64,000 bases of DNA from Prevotella koreensis. GTDB taxonomy: Bacteria > Bacteroidota > Bacteroidia > Bacteroidales > Bacteroidaceae. Both the position numbers and the translations under genes were made by a program. This document shows, one piece after another, positions 45,248 through 54,185 of this stretch. The notes beneath the pieces are model-generated. The model saw only the letters and a list, made by a program, of their open reading frames with translations, was not told where the DNA came from and searched no databases. Position 1 is the stretch's first letter, and every line of letters begins with the position of its first letter. Location of the stretch: positions 920,564 to 984,563 of the forward strand of contig NZ_RYYU01000001.1 in NCBI RefSeq assembly GCF_003977605.1, given 5' to 3'.

Positions 45248-46879
45248 TTATGGCTGAACATATCTGTCACCGGTCTCTTTTATAAGTTTCCTTGCATATT
45301 TTTCAGGGAAACCGGTGCGCTTAACCCTTGCGCCGAGACCTTCGGGTGTGACTTCAAATTTTCCGTTAACTTCCGGTCTTACTGCCATGTCGTTATACTT
45401 AACAATCAGATAGAATGCCAGTTGCTGCCATCTTTCAAGCATCTGCTGTGCTTTCTCGTTACTGTAATTGTTAAGGAACTTTTTCGCTTCTGCCGGATTT
45501 TCTTTATACATTTGCAATGCACGCTCCTCTATCGCCTTTTGGTTGGCGAAGTATGAGTTCTCAAGAGAGTCGCGTACTGCTTTCAATGACGGGAACATCT
45601 GTGAATAACGAGGATACACCATGTTGCTTACCCAGTTACAAACCCAGAAAGCATTATCCATTGAGAATGTAACATCATTGGCACCCGGAGTATTATAACA
45701 TTTTGGTTGCACGGTATTTCCGCAATAAATCGGGGTGTATGCAATCATGTTTCCATCGTCATTTCCCCACCACATGCAACCGCCAATCTCTCTCGGAAGC
45801 CATGAACGCATCTGACTAACATAACTAAATCCGGTCTGCTGGGTACTTGTAGGACGTTCGTTGAAGCATTTCTTTCCGTCAACCTCGAAAGATAACGGTG
45901 TCGGACGGTAAGGCATATCCCATATACCGCCTCCCATGTCATTATCAAGTGCGAACGGAGTTCCCTCATAGTGGTCACGCATACACTCTTCTATATCCTG
46001 TACGCTAACCTTGCGGTTCGGGATAATCCACAGCGGCATCGGTTCTGCATTTGGCACTTTTCCCATTGCATAATCGAGATACGGTGTCATATCGGCAAAG
46101 TGGTTGAAGAAACTCCACACACGTGCCTCGCAATAACGACGGCCGCCGAAGTCTGGTGCGCCATAAGCAGCATTGAAAGAGAAGTCTGCATCTTTTCCTG
46201 AGAAGAATCCCATTTCACGTGCAAACTTGATTACATCCTTTGAATAGATTACATTTTTCTTGTCCTTCTGATCAAAAGTGGTAATACGACTTTGGTTGGC
46301 ATGTGCACATATAGCATTGTCAGGTATTCTTATAGCAACCCATACCGCTCCTTTTTTTTCCGGACCTTTACCAACCATTTCCATTATCCAAGCCTCGTTC
46401 GGGTCGCAAATAGTGAATGTTTCACCACCGGAGTTATAGCCATACTCTTCAACAAGCGATGTCATTATGCTTATTGCCTCGCGTGCTGTTTTGCAACGTT
46501 GCAGAGTAATATAAATCAGTGAACCATAGTCGAGTATGCCGGAAGGATTAACAAGTTCTTCACGTCCGCCGAATGTGGTTTCTCCGATAGTAACCTGCCA
46601 CTCGTTTATATTGCCAATCACGTTATATGTTTCGGCTGCTTCTGCAATCTCTCCATGGTATTTGTTGTTGTCCCAGTCATAAACTTTGCGCATTTCACCC
46701 TTTTGATGTTTACCTGCGGAGAAATGGCACAGTCCTTGGAACATTCCGTAATCGTCGGCATTATATGTACAAATGACAGAACCATCCGTACTTGCCGCCT
46801 TGCCAACAATAAAATTTGTGCAAGCCATAGATATGCTTGCGCTGCATAATGCAGCCAGTAAGAAAAAAGTTTTCTTCAT
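45248..46879 (-). CDS. C69-family dipeptidase (Ntn hydrolase)
   Basis: 543 residues. Signal peptide 1-19 (SISMA) is followed at once by Cys20 in CTNFIVGK, the N-terminal nucleophile of the mature Ntn hydrolase, with the usual KAASTDGSVI next. GYNSGGETFTICDPNEAWIMEM is a further family landmark. It hydrolyses dipeptides, probably in the periplasm. The M23 peptidase ends 69 nt upstream on the same strand. Confidence 0.9.
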   Translation of the reverse strand: MKKTFFLLAALCSASISMACTNFIVGKAASTDGSVICTYNADDYGMFQGLCHFSAGKHQKGEMRKVYDWDNNKYHGEIAEAAETYNVIGNINEWQVTIGETTFGGREELVNPSGILDYGSLIYITLQRCKTAREAISIMTSLVEEYGYNSGGETFTICDPNEAWIMEMVGKGPEKKGAVWVAIRIPDNAICAHANQSRITTFDQKDKKNVIYSKDVIKFAREMGFFSGKDADFSFNAAYGAPDFGGRRYCEARVWSFFNHFADMTPYLDYAMGKVPNAEPMPLWIIPNRKVSVQDIEECMRDHYEGTPFALDNDMGGGIWDMPYRPTPLSFEVDGKKCFNERPTSTQQTGFSYVSQMRSWLPREIGGCMWWGNDDGNMIAYTPIYCGNTVQPKCYNTPGANDVTFSMDNAFWVCNWVSNMVYPRYSQMFPSLKAVRDSLENSYFANQKAIEERALQMYKENPAEAKKFLNNYSNEKAQQMLERWQQLAFYLIVKYNDMAVRPEVNGKFEVTPEGLGARVKRTGFPEKYARKLIKETGDRYVQP

Positions 46880-46948
46880 AACATTAGAATTTTAAATTAT
46901 ATAATATAAAAATTACGTTCTTTATTTTAATAGGTATGATAATTCAGG

Positions 46949-48571
46949 TCAGTATTCAATTTTCCACTCTCCTTTTACCTTATTATTGCAATTATCCGTT
47001 GCATAGACAGTGAGAGTTCTTGCCGTTCCATTACGTTTTATCGGTGTGGTTTTAAGATTACAAACCTTACCCGTAGATTTTGGAACATCTTCAAACAGCA
47101 CGAATTTACCATCAATATAAGCCTTGAACGATGCTATTCCACTCTTTCCATCGGCAACATTCAATCGCAGATGCTCACTTGTTGACACTTCAAGCGTCAC
47201 TTCCGGCGGCGTATCATCGTATGCCACTTCATAACCAAGCCCGAGGTCGCGCAAACGTCCATATACCCAACCGCCTTTATATTTACCTTCAAGAAATCGG
47301 TCATACGTGTCATGGCAGACGATATAAAGTTTTTCGGGGTGCTCCACGCCGGACAATACTTTCAAACCAATCTCACCCCAGTCGAGAATCGGTGTCTGAC
47401 GGTCGCAGAACGAATATGCCATTGATATGCCATAATGGCTTGCCGCCTCTTGCGGAGTTATGCCAATGTCTTTTGCAAGCAGTCCTTTTTTCAGTTTCAA
47501 CATCACATTATCAAGCGTGAAAGAGTTGTCACTATTCCATTTAAATATGTATGTTCCGACCGGTTTACGCGGTTCAATGTTCTGTCGTTTGCCATTCACC
47601 ACAAAGCGATATTCGTTTTTATTACCGAAATAGTCACTTATTATATATGTAATATGGTAGGGTCGCTCTTCATTAAACGTCACTATTCCACGTCTCTCAT
47701 CAGTGTATATTATCGGAAGATTATTACCGGGATCGGTGAATGATTTCAAGAACCAAGTGCGGTTTTCCATATAATAATCAAAGTCTCCCCACGAATTAAC
47801 CATGCGGTGGAACATTTCCGGAATGCGGTTTACATCGCTGATAAAGACCGTATCACCATCAACAATAAGTGCAGAGTGTCTGATTCCAAGACGATTCCAA
47901 CTGCCTTCCATACGATCTTCGGCATGAAAGGCAAAGCCTACCCTGCCCCATGCCGTCATCTTTGGATTGTTATCGGACAGGCTGAAACGTTGTTTATGCT
48001 GTTTGTCGCAAAACACGCCCTCGCCTTCTATCGGCATTGCCATTATTGCATCTGCTGTTGGTGCAGTGGCATCTTTCACATATTTGCCAATGAAATCAAG
48101 CGGATCAAGTACATCCCATGTACGAGTGTCGTGAACCTCAAGGTGCAGATGCGGAGCAACACTTGCTCCGGTATTCCCACTTACGGCAATCAATTGTCCC
48201 TCGGCAACAGGAAAATCTGTCGGCTTGAATTCCACATCGGCAACATATTGCTCGTGCCCATATTGCCACTTTCTGACCATTGCCGCAATCTGTGGCGTAA
48301 AACGCTGCAAATGACAATAGACACTGGTATAACCATTGGGATGTCTCACATAGAGAGCATTACCAAAGCCGTACATGCCAACCGTTGCACGGCAGACATA
48401 TCCGTCGGCAATCGAGAATATCGGCTTGCCCTCTACCTGTCCTGTCTTTACATCACAGCCGGCATGAAAATGATTCGGACGAGGCTCGCCGAAGTTTCCT
48501 GCCAATAACACTTCATGATGAACGGGAGGAGAAAATGTCAATACTGCACTAAGCAATAACGTTGTCAGCAT
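46949..48571 (-). CDS. M23-family (LytM) metallopeptidase
   Basis: 540 residues with a short signal (about 1-13). The LytM domain comes first (about 18-165): zinc ligands His and Asp in NHFHAGCDVKTG and the HxH pair in APHLHLEVHD are intact, so it should be an active endopeptidase on peptidoglycan cross-links. The remaining 370 residues are beta-rich with no family I can name, perhaps substrate-binding. Its first 7 nt overlap the end of nadC, so the two are translationally linked. Confidence 0.88.
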   Translation of the reverse strand: MLTTLLLSAVLTFSPPVHHEVLLAGNFGEPRPNHFHAGCDVKTGQVEGKPIFSIADGYVCRATVGMYGFGNALYVRHPNGYTSVYCHLQRFTPQIAAMVRKWQYGHEQYVADVEFKPTDFPVAEGQLIAVSGNTGASVAPHLHLEVHDTRTWDVLDPLDFIGKYVKDATAPTADAIMAMPIEGEGVFCDKQHKQRFSLSDNNPKMTAWGRVGFAFHAEDRMEGSWNRLGIRHSALIVDGDTVFISDVNRIPEMFHRMVNSWGDFDYYMENRTWFLKSFTDPGNNLPIIYTDERRGIVTFNEERPYHITYIISDYFGNKNEYRFVVNGKRQNIEPRKPVGTYIFKWNSDNSFTLDNVMLKLKKGLLAKDIGITPQEAASHYGISMAYSFCDRQTPILDWGEIGLKVLSGVEHPEKLYIVCHDTYDRFLEGKYKGGWVYGRLRDLGLGYEVAYDDTPPEVTLEVSTSEHLRLNVADGKSGIASFKAYIDGKFVLFEDVPKSTGKVCNLKTTPIKRNGTARTLTVYATDNCNNKVKGEWKIEY

Positions 48572-49413
48572 GCTTTAAAACTCATATCAAGCCCCTTGAC
48601 CGAGTGTGTGAGCGCGCCAACAGAAACGTAATCGACACCGCATTCGGCATAACTACGTATAGTATCGAATGTGATTCCGCCACTTGACTCTGTCTCATAC
48701 TTTCCGGCAATCATCTCCACCGCTTTTCGAGTGTCCTCAACACTGAAATTATCAAGCATAATACGGTCAACGCCGCCACACTCAATTACCTGTCGTATCT
48801 CATCAAAAGAACGCACCTCAATTTCTATTTTCAGGTTGAGTCCTTTCTCTTTCAGATATTCATGACAGCGACTAATGGCATTGTTGATACCACCTGAGAA
48901 ATCAACATGATTGTCTTTTAACAGAATCATATCGAAAAGACCTATTCGGTGATTCACTCCTCCACCTATTTTTACTGCCTGCTTCTCAAGCATACGCATT
49001 CCGGGTGTAGTCTTGCGAGTGTCAAGTACATGTGTTTTAGTGCCTTTAAGAAGTTCAACATAACGGTTAGTCATAGTTGCTATACCGCTCATTCTCTGCA
49101 TTATATTAAGCATGAGACGTTCTGTCTGAAGCAAAGATCGTATCTTTCCTGTCACAATCATTGCCACATCACCTTTCTTTACTTTAGAGCCATCGCCCAT
49201 CTTCACATCTACTTGCATAGACGAATCGAATTTGGCGAATACTCTTTTTGCCACTTCCACGCCGGCAAGTATTCCATCTTCCTTGATAATCAGTCTGCTC
49301 TTTCCTATCGCATCTTCCGGAATACAACAAAGAGTTGTGTGGTCGCCATCACCAATATCCTCTGCAAAAGAGAGGTCGATAAGTCTGTCTTCTAAATCTT
49401 CTACCGATAACAT
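48565..49413 (-). CDS. nadC: Quinolinate phosphoribosyltransferase
   Basis: 282 residues. EDIGDGDHTT (about 17-26) opens the family; VLDTRKTTPGMRMLEKQAVKIGGGVNHR (read in parts around 128-156) holds the phosphate and quinolinate contacts; IMLDNFS and SGGITFDTI bind PRPP. It makes nicotinate mononucleotide in de novo NAD synthesis. nadA and nadB are not in the window. It overlaps the M23 gene by 7 nt. Confidence 0.95.
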   Translation of the reverse strand: MLSVEDLEDRLIDLSFAEDIGDGDHTTLCCIPEDAIGKSRLIIKEDGILAGVEVAKRVFAKFDSSMQVDVKMGDGSKVKKGDVAMIVTGKIRSLLQTERLMLNIMQRMSGIATMTNRYVELLKGTKTHVLDTRKTTPGMRMLEKQAVKIGGGVNHRIGLFDMILLKDNHVDFSGGINNAISRCHEYLKEKGLNLKIEIEVRSFDEIRQVIECGGVDRIMLDNFSVEDTRKAVEMIAGKYETESSGGITFDTIRSYAECGVDYVSVGALTHSVKGLDMSFKAC

Positions 49414-49508
49414 AATATATAAATGCTATAATGAATATGTATTCTCGTCAATCGTTCGTACAAGTCTCATTGACAAGACATTTTCAAAAACGAAAACAAG
49501 AAAGCATT

Positions 49509-50003
49509 TTAATCTTTGAACAAATATACTCCTATACCAAGACGTGCACCGAACTTGCTGTAATCAGAGTGTTTTTGGAATGACTGGTCGTAATATATAG
49601 ACGGTTCTATTGTCACCGTGCGGTTTACAAAAAACGCGTAGCCGACTTCTATCCCTGGCATAATGTCATTGTGATTATGGTTGGCATGCAACAATTTTGC
49701 ATTTGCTCCGAAATAAAGTCCGTTCTGAAGTATATAGTAACGACCACCAACACCTACGATAAAATCTGTTGGCGCATTTTCTCTACCTGAATATTCAAAT
49801 GCCGCATTTGCTTTTAAGAGAATGTTGTCCATAACAAAATATCCTCCTTGTGCCTCCAAACCGAGGTGAAGTTTGTCCAGACCACTATAACTGAGATCAA
49901 GTCCGGTGAGTGATGCACCTACGTAAATCTTTCCCTGTTCAAACTGTGCATTGGCCGTAATAGACATTGCCAAAGCGATAATAAACATTGCAATTTTCTT
50001 CAT
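49509..50003 (-). CDS. Small outer-membrane beta-barrel protein
   Basis: 164 residues with a signal peptide (1-19, ending ANAQ). The rest makes about eight amphipathic strands (GKIYVGASLTGL, GLEAQGGYF, FIVGVGGRYY, GIEVGYAFF, RLGIGVYLF), ending in an aromatic residue region, as in OmpW/OmpX-like barrels. Function unknown. It follows the CstA-family gene by 30 nt and may be its operon partner. Confidence 0.8.
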   Translation of the reverse strand: MKKIAMFIIALAMSITANAQFEQGKIYVGASLTGLDLSYSGLDKLHLGLEAQGGYFVMDNILLKANAAFEYSGRENAPTDFIVGVGGRYYILQNGLYFGANAKLLHANHNHNDIMPGIEVGYAFFVNRTVTIEPSIYYDQSFQKHSDYSKFGARLGIGVYLFKD

Positions 50004-50033
50004 GTTTTTTTCTTTTAATTTAATAATTATCCT

Positions 50034-51512
50034 CTATCTAACACCTTTATTCTTCGTTTTCCATATAAAAAACCATACAAACGATAATACCATTATTGCG
50101 CCGGCAATGCCGTAGCCAATTTCCATCGGAATACCGAAACCATTCTTCGATACCAAAATAAATGTGATGCAGACCACTGTCATGAATACGGCCGGTATGA
50201 GAGTGACAATATATGGCTTCTTCTCGTGGACAAGATAAACGGTTATTGCCCACAAAGTGAATACAGACAATGTCTGATTGCTCCAACCGAAATACTGCCA
50301 AATAGTATTGAAACCATCAGGATTTTCTATCTGCCAGAAAAGAAAAGCGATTGATGCGGCAAATATAGGTATCGCTACTACAAGTCGCTTTATCATGGAA
50401 CGTTGCTTGATATGTAGAAACTCCGCTATTATCAAACGAGCGCTTCTGAATGCTGTGTCACCACTGGTTATGGGCGCTGCCACTACACCAAGTAACGCAA
50501 GTACGCCACCTAACGCTCCAAGCCAACTATTACACACCAGTTTCACCACCGTAGGAGCATCAAAGAACTGTATCAAAGTCTTACCACTCTGCTCATATTG
50601 GATAAGCAAATCGGCAGGAGCAACTTCCTTCCATCCATCATAGAAAAAGAAATAAGAAGAGACGGTTGCCCATATCAAAGCAACCACACCCTCTGTTATC
50701 ATTGCACCATAGAATACCGGACGCCCCATTTTCTCACTCTTCAAACAACGTGACATAAGTGGACTCTGTGTCGCGTGGAAACCACTGATTGCACCACATG
50801 CAATCGTTATAAACAACGCAGGGAATATCGAATTAGTCATTCCGAACTTTTCTGCACCGAGATTATCCAATCCGTCCCATAATTCCGGTAGTTGGGGATG
50901 TTTTATAAACAACCCAATCATAAGCGCAGCTGCCATAAAAAGGAGCGAAAATGCGAACAATGGATATATCTTACCTATTATCTTGTCTATCGGAAGTAGT
51001 GTCGCTATGATATAATAAATGAAAATAACGAAAATCCATAAGATGCGGTTTGCCCAAATATCTCCGAGTATTATGGCCGGGCTATATACAAACACCACTC
51101 CTACCATGACAAGCAGAAAGACACAGAAAACAAGCATAACCTGCTTCACCTTGTTACCAAGGAAGTGTCCGATAAGTCCGGGAAGACCGCAGCCATCATA
51201 GCGCATAGATAGCATACCGGAAAAATAATCGTGAGTTGCACCGGCAAATATACATCCAAATACAATCCAAAGATAGGCAGAAGGTCCGAACCACATGCCC
51301 ATAATTGCACCGAAAATAGGTCCTGTTCCGGCAATATTAAGGAATTGTATCATGAAAACTTTCCATGATGGTAGCACCAAATAGTCAACTCCATCGTTTA
51401 TCCTTACGGCTGGGGTTTCTCGATTATCGGGTTTGAATATTTTCTCCACAACTTTACCGTAGATAAAATAACCCAATACAAGTACAACAAGGCTAACAAT
51501 AAATGTTACCAT
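50034..51512 (-). CDS. CstA-family transporter
   Basis: 492 residues with about 14 helices. I start at MVTFIVSLVVLV (51512): an ATG at 51554 exists in frame but lies inside the promoter core at 51552-51559, so it cannot be used from that promoter. The family signature NIAGTGPIFGAIMGMWFG (about 47-64) and THDYFSGM are present. CstA and BtsT import peptides or pyruvate; the form here is shorter than E. coli CstA (701) and like other Bacteroidota versions. Confidence 0.9.
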   Translation of the reverse strand: MVTFIVSLVVLVLGYFIYGKVVEKIFKPDNRETPAVRINDGVDYLVLPSWKVFMIQFLNIAGTGPIFGAIMGMWFGPSAYLWIVFGCIFAGATHDYFSGMLSMRYDGCGLPGLIGHFLGNKVKQVMLVFCVFLLVMVGVVFVYSPAIILGDIWANRILWIFVIFIYYIIATLLPIDKIIGKIYPLFAFSLLFMAAALMIGLFIKHPQLPELWDGLDNLGAEKFGMTNSIFPALFITIACGAISGFHATQSPLMSRCLKSEKMGRPVFYGAMITEGVVALIWATVSSYFFFYDGWKEVAPADLLIQYEQSGKTLIQFFDAPTVVKLVCNSWLGALGGVLALLGVVAAPITSGDTAFRSARLIIAEFLHIKQRSMIKRLVVAIPIFAASIAFLFWQIENPDGFNTIWQYFGWSNQTLSVFTLWAITVYLVHEKKPYIVTLIPAVFMTVVCITFILVSKNGFGIPMEIGYGIAGAIMVLSFVWFFIWKTKNKGVR

Positions 51513-51551
51513 ATCACCTTTACATATCCTTAATTTATCAAAAACTGAGTG

Positions 51552-51582
51552 CAAAGATACTATTTTTTATCAAACATGCAAA
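51552..51582 (-). promoter_or_regulatory. Promoter for the CstA-family gene
   Basis: On the minus strand TTTG (51579-51582), 19 nt, TATCTTTG (51552-51559): a full -33/-7 match that also decides the CstA start at 51512. Confidence 0.65.
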
Positions 51583-51601
51583 AGAATGCCGAAAATATCG
51601 T

Positions 51602-51609
51602 TAACTTTG
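51602..51609 (+). promoter_or_regulatory. Promoter -7 element for the GHL10-type gene
   Basis: TAACTTTG; 8 nt later comes the ATG at 51618, so the leader is very short. It points away from the CstA promoter 43 bp to the left. Confidence 0.55.
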
Positions 51610-51617
51610 CAAACGAT

Positions 51618-53297
51618 ATGAAAAAGAAAATTATTATTTTATCAATCGCCGCAATGATTTCATTGGTTGCGGGTGCTCAGCATGAAACAAACATCAATTA
51701 CGGAGAGAGTCCTAAGAGAGAAGTTCGTGCTGTATGGCTGACAACAGTGAAAAGTCTTGACTGGCCGGAAACCAAGGCCAACTCTCCTGAAAGCATCAAA
51801 CGGCAGCAAAAAGAACTGACAGATATTCTCGATAAACTTCAGAAAGCAGGTGTTAACCTTGTGTTGATGCAATCAAGAGTAAGAGCATCTACAATCTACC
51901 ATAGCGACATAGAACCGTGGGATCAGAACATAACAGGCACACCCGGAAAGTATCCCGGCTACGACCCTTTACAGTTCGCAATAGAACAATGTCATGTGCG
52001 TGGAATGCAGATACACTCATGGATTGTCACACTTCCCATTGGACCGTGGAATTCTTATGCTGCACAACAACTTAGAAAGAACCGTCCGAACATATTACGC
52101 AAGATAGGAACAGACGGTTATATTGATCCGGAAAATCCGGAAACTGCTCCATATATAGCAAGTATATGCGCAGAAATAGTAAGAAAATATGATGTCGATG
52201 GAATACATCTTGACTACATAAGATACCCGGATGCATGGAAAATGCCTGCCAACAGAGCAAAATGTCGAGAAAACATAACAAGAATAGTTGAGGCAATAAA
52301 TGATGCAGTAAAGCGTGAGAAACCGTGGGTTATGCTGAGTTGTTCGCCCGTTGGCAAGCACGATGATCTGAGAAGATTCAGCAGCAGAGGTTGGAATGCC
52401 CGTACAGCTGTAGCACAAGATGCGCAACAATGGTTGAAAGACGGCTTGATGGATGCAGAATTCCCAATGATTTATTTCAAGGGAGACAATTTCTATCCTT
52501 TTGCTCTTGACTGGAAAGAAAAATCATACGGCAGGATAATGGCACCTGGACTTGGAATATATTTCATGCATCCGTCTGAAGGTCGATGGAATTTAATAGA
52601 TGTTCAACGCCAAATGAACTACCTAAGACAAATAGGAATAGGTCATACATATTTCAGAAGTCGCTTCTTCACAGAAAACACAAAAGGGCTTTATGACTTT
52701 ACAATCAATGAATTCGACCGCTTTTCCGCCATTGTCCCTGCAATGTCATGGCTTAACAAAATGCCTCCCACCGCTCCGTCAAATCTTAGAATTACCGATA
52801 TGGAGGGCAAGCAAATACTTACATGGGACGAAGCAAGGAGCAGAAATGAAAGTCCCAATGTCACTTACAACATCTATGCCTCTCAAGAGAAAACAGTGGA
52901 TGTAAACGATGCGAGAAACCTTATTGCTCAACTCGTAAGCGGAACTTCATTAACCATTGATACGCAACGGCCGTTCAACTATGCCGTTTGTGCAATAGAC
53001 AGATTTGGCAATGAGAGCGAACCGGCAAGGGTTGGTCAAACCAAACCGAAGCCGCAGACCCCACATTTGATATTCAATGATGATTATCGCGTACAACTCC
53101 CACCACGTCCAAACACTCTTGATGCAGAATATATAGTATTCAAATCATTGTCAGGTGTACCAATTGCCACACGCGCTTATAGCGAAGACATGATTGACAT
53201 CAGAACGCTTCCGGATGGGTTCTACTCTCTTCACTCGCTTGGTAAGAAAGGGAAAACTCATCGCTTGGGATGGATAAAGAAAGAAACGAAAAAATAA
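51618..53297 (+). CDS. Glycosyl hydrolase-like 10 (GHL10) family protein
   Basis: 559 residues from the ATG at 51618, which gives a signal peptide (1-20, ending AGAQ); the open frame continues upstream only through the promoter. The GHL10 barrel spans about 30-340: REVRAVWLTTVKSLDWP at the start, DGIHLDYIRYP near 192 (acidic residues in the active site) and MLSCSPVGK. A fibronectin-type III-like module (about 380-465) and a small C-terminal beta domain follow. Relatives act on glycosidic bonds of cell-wall or surface glycans; substrate unknown. Confidence 0.85.
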   Translation: MKKKIIILSIAAMISLVAGAQHETNINYGESPKREVRAVWLTTVKSLDWPETKANSPESIKRQQKELTDILDKLQKAGVNLVLMQSRVRASTIYHSDIEPWDQNITGTPGKYPGYDPLQFAIEQCHVRGMQIHSWIVTLPIGPWNSYAAQQLRKNRPNILRKIGTDGYIDPENPETAPYIASICAEIVRKYDVDGIHLDYIRYPDAWKMPANRAKCRENITRIVEAINDAVKREKPWVMLSCSPVGKHDDLRRFSSRGWNARTAVAQDAQQWLKDGLMDAEFPMIYFKGDNFYPFALDWKEKSYGRIMAPGLGIYFMHPSEGRWNLIDVQRQMNYLRQIGIGHTYFRSRFFTENTKGLYDFTINEFDRFSAIVPAMSWLNKMPPTAPSNLRITDMEGKQILTWDEARSRNESPNVTYNIYASQEKTVDVNDARNLIAQLVSGTSLTIDTQRPFNYAVCAIDRFGNESEPARVGQTKPKPQTPHLIFNDDYRVQLPPRPNTLDAEYIVFKSLSGVPIATRAYSEDMIDIRTLPDGFYSLHSLGKKGKTHRLGWIKKETKK

Positions 53298-53327
53298 TCG
53301 TCCAAATTACATTTTCAATCAGAATAA

Positions 53328-54086
53328 GTGTTAAGCAAAAATCTCATAAAATATATACACTCTCTTGAGATGAAAAAGTTCAGAACAAGGGAAGGAGTAT
53401 TTGTTGCAGAAGGTCCTAAAGTTGTTGAAGACTTAATGGAAGTAATGCGTCCTAAAAGGCTGATAGCCACAAACGAATGGATTAACAATAAGCAAACAGG
53501 TGGAATAGAGATTGATATAGTAACCGAAGAGGAACTCGCAAGGTTAAGTTTTTTGCAACACCCGCAACAAGTGTTGGCAGTATTCCCTATTCTCTCAAAC
53601 AATCAATCGGAAGATTACACAAAAGAGTTAAAAGGAAAACTGACACTCGCTCTTGACTCAGTTCAAGACCCAGGAAACCTCGGTACGATAATACGCATCG
53701 CTGACTGGTTCGGCATTGAAACAATCATCTGTAGTCACGAGACTGCCGATGTGTATAATCCAAAAGTAGTACAGGCAACAATGGGTAGTATCGCTCGCGT
53801 GAAGGTTATTTACACCGACTTGCAAAAAACACTGAAGCATCTTTCCGAAAGCCTACCCATATATGGCACTTTTCTTAATGGAGATAATATATACAAAAGC
53901 AATCTTTCCAATGATGGAATCATTGTAATGGGCAACGAGGGGCGAGGAATATCCAAGGAAGTGGCCAAGGTGATAACGAACAGAATACTGATACCAAACT
54001 ATCCGGAAGGACGTAAGTGTGCGGATTCGCTGAATGTTGCCATAGCCACGGCTATCACATGCGCCGAATTTCGTAAAAGAGTATAG
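53328..54086 (+). CDS. SpoU/TrmH-family RNA 2'-O-methyltransferase
   Basis: 252 residues from a GTG start at 53328, chosen because MLSKNLIKYIHSLE is the usual family opening; the next ATG would remove it. The N-terminal substrate-binding part has EGVFVAEGPKVVEDLM. The SPOUT knot has DSVQDPGNLGTIIRIADWFG (about 113-132), IVMGNEGRGISKE and IPNYPEGRKCADSLNVA, the three SpoU motifs. It methylates a ribose in rRNA or tRNA; the exact site is unknown. Confidence 0.9.
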   Translation: MLSKNLIKYIHSLEMKKFRTREGVFVAEGPKVVEDLMEVMRPKRLIATNEWINNKQTGGIEIDIVTEEELARLSFLQHPQQVLAVFPILSNNQSEDYTKELKGKLTLALDSVQDPGNLGTIIRIADWFGIETIICSHETADVYNPKVVQATMGSIARVKVIYTDLQKTLKHLSESLPIYGTFLNGDNIYKSNLSNDGIIVMGNEGRGISKEVAKVITNRILIPNYPEGRKCADSLNVAIATAITCAEFRKRV

Positions 54087-54138
54087 TATATGTCTATTAA
54101 AAAATACTTAAAATACACGCTATCTCAGAAATAATTAC

Positions 54139-54146
54139 TATCTTTG
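54139..54146 (+). promoter_or_regulatory. Promoter -7 element for lysS
   Basis: TATCTTTG, 39 nt before the start codon at 54186. Confidence 0.55.
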
Positions 54147-54185
54147 CACGAAATATAAAAGAGGAAATCAATAAATAAAAATCAC

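Noticed and set aside
47807..48508. Plus-strand ORF of 233 codons
   Set aside because: Antisense to the M23 peptidase, whose catalytic motifs are intact; no signal or family match.
48565..49508. Riboswitch or attenuator upstream of nadC or pyrB
   Set aside because: I found no conserved aptamer-like core or leader peptide in these gaps.
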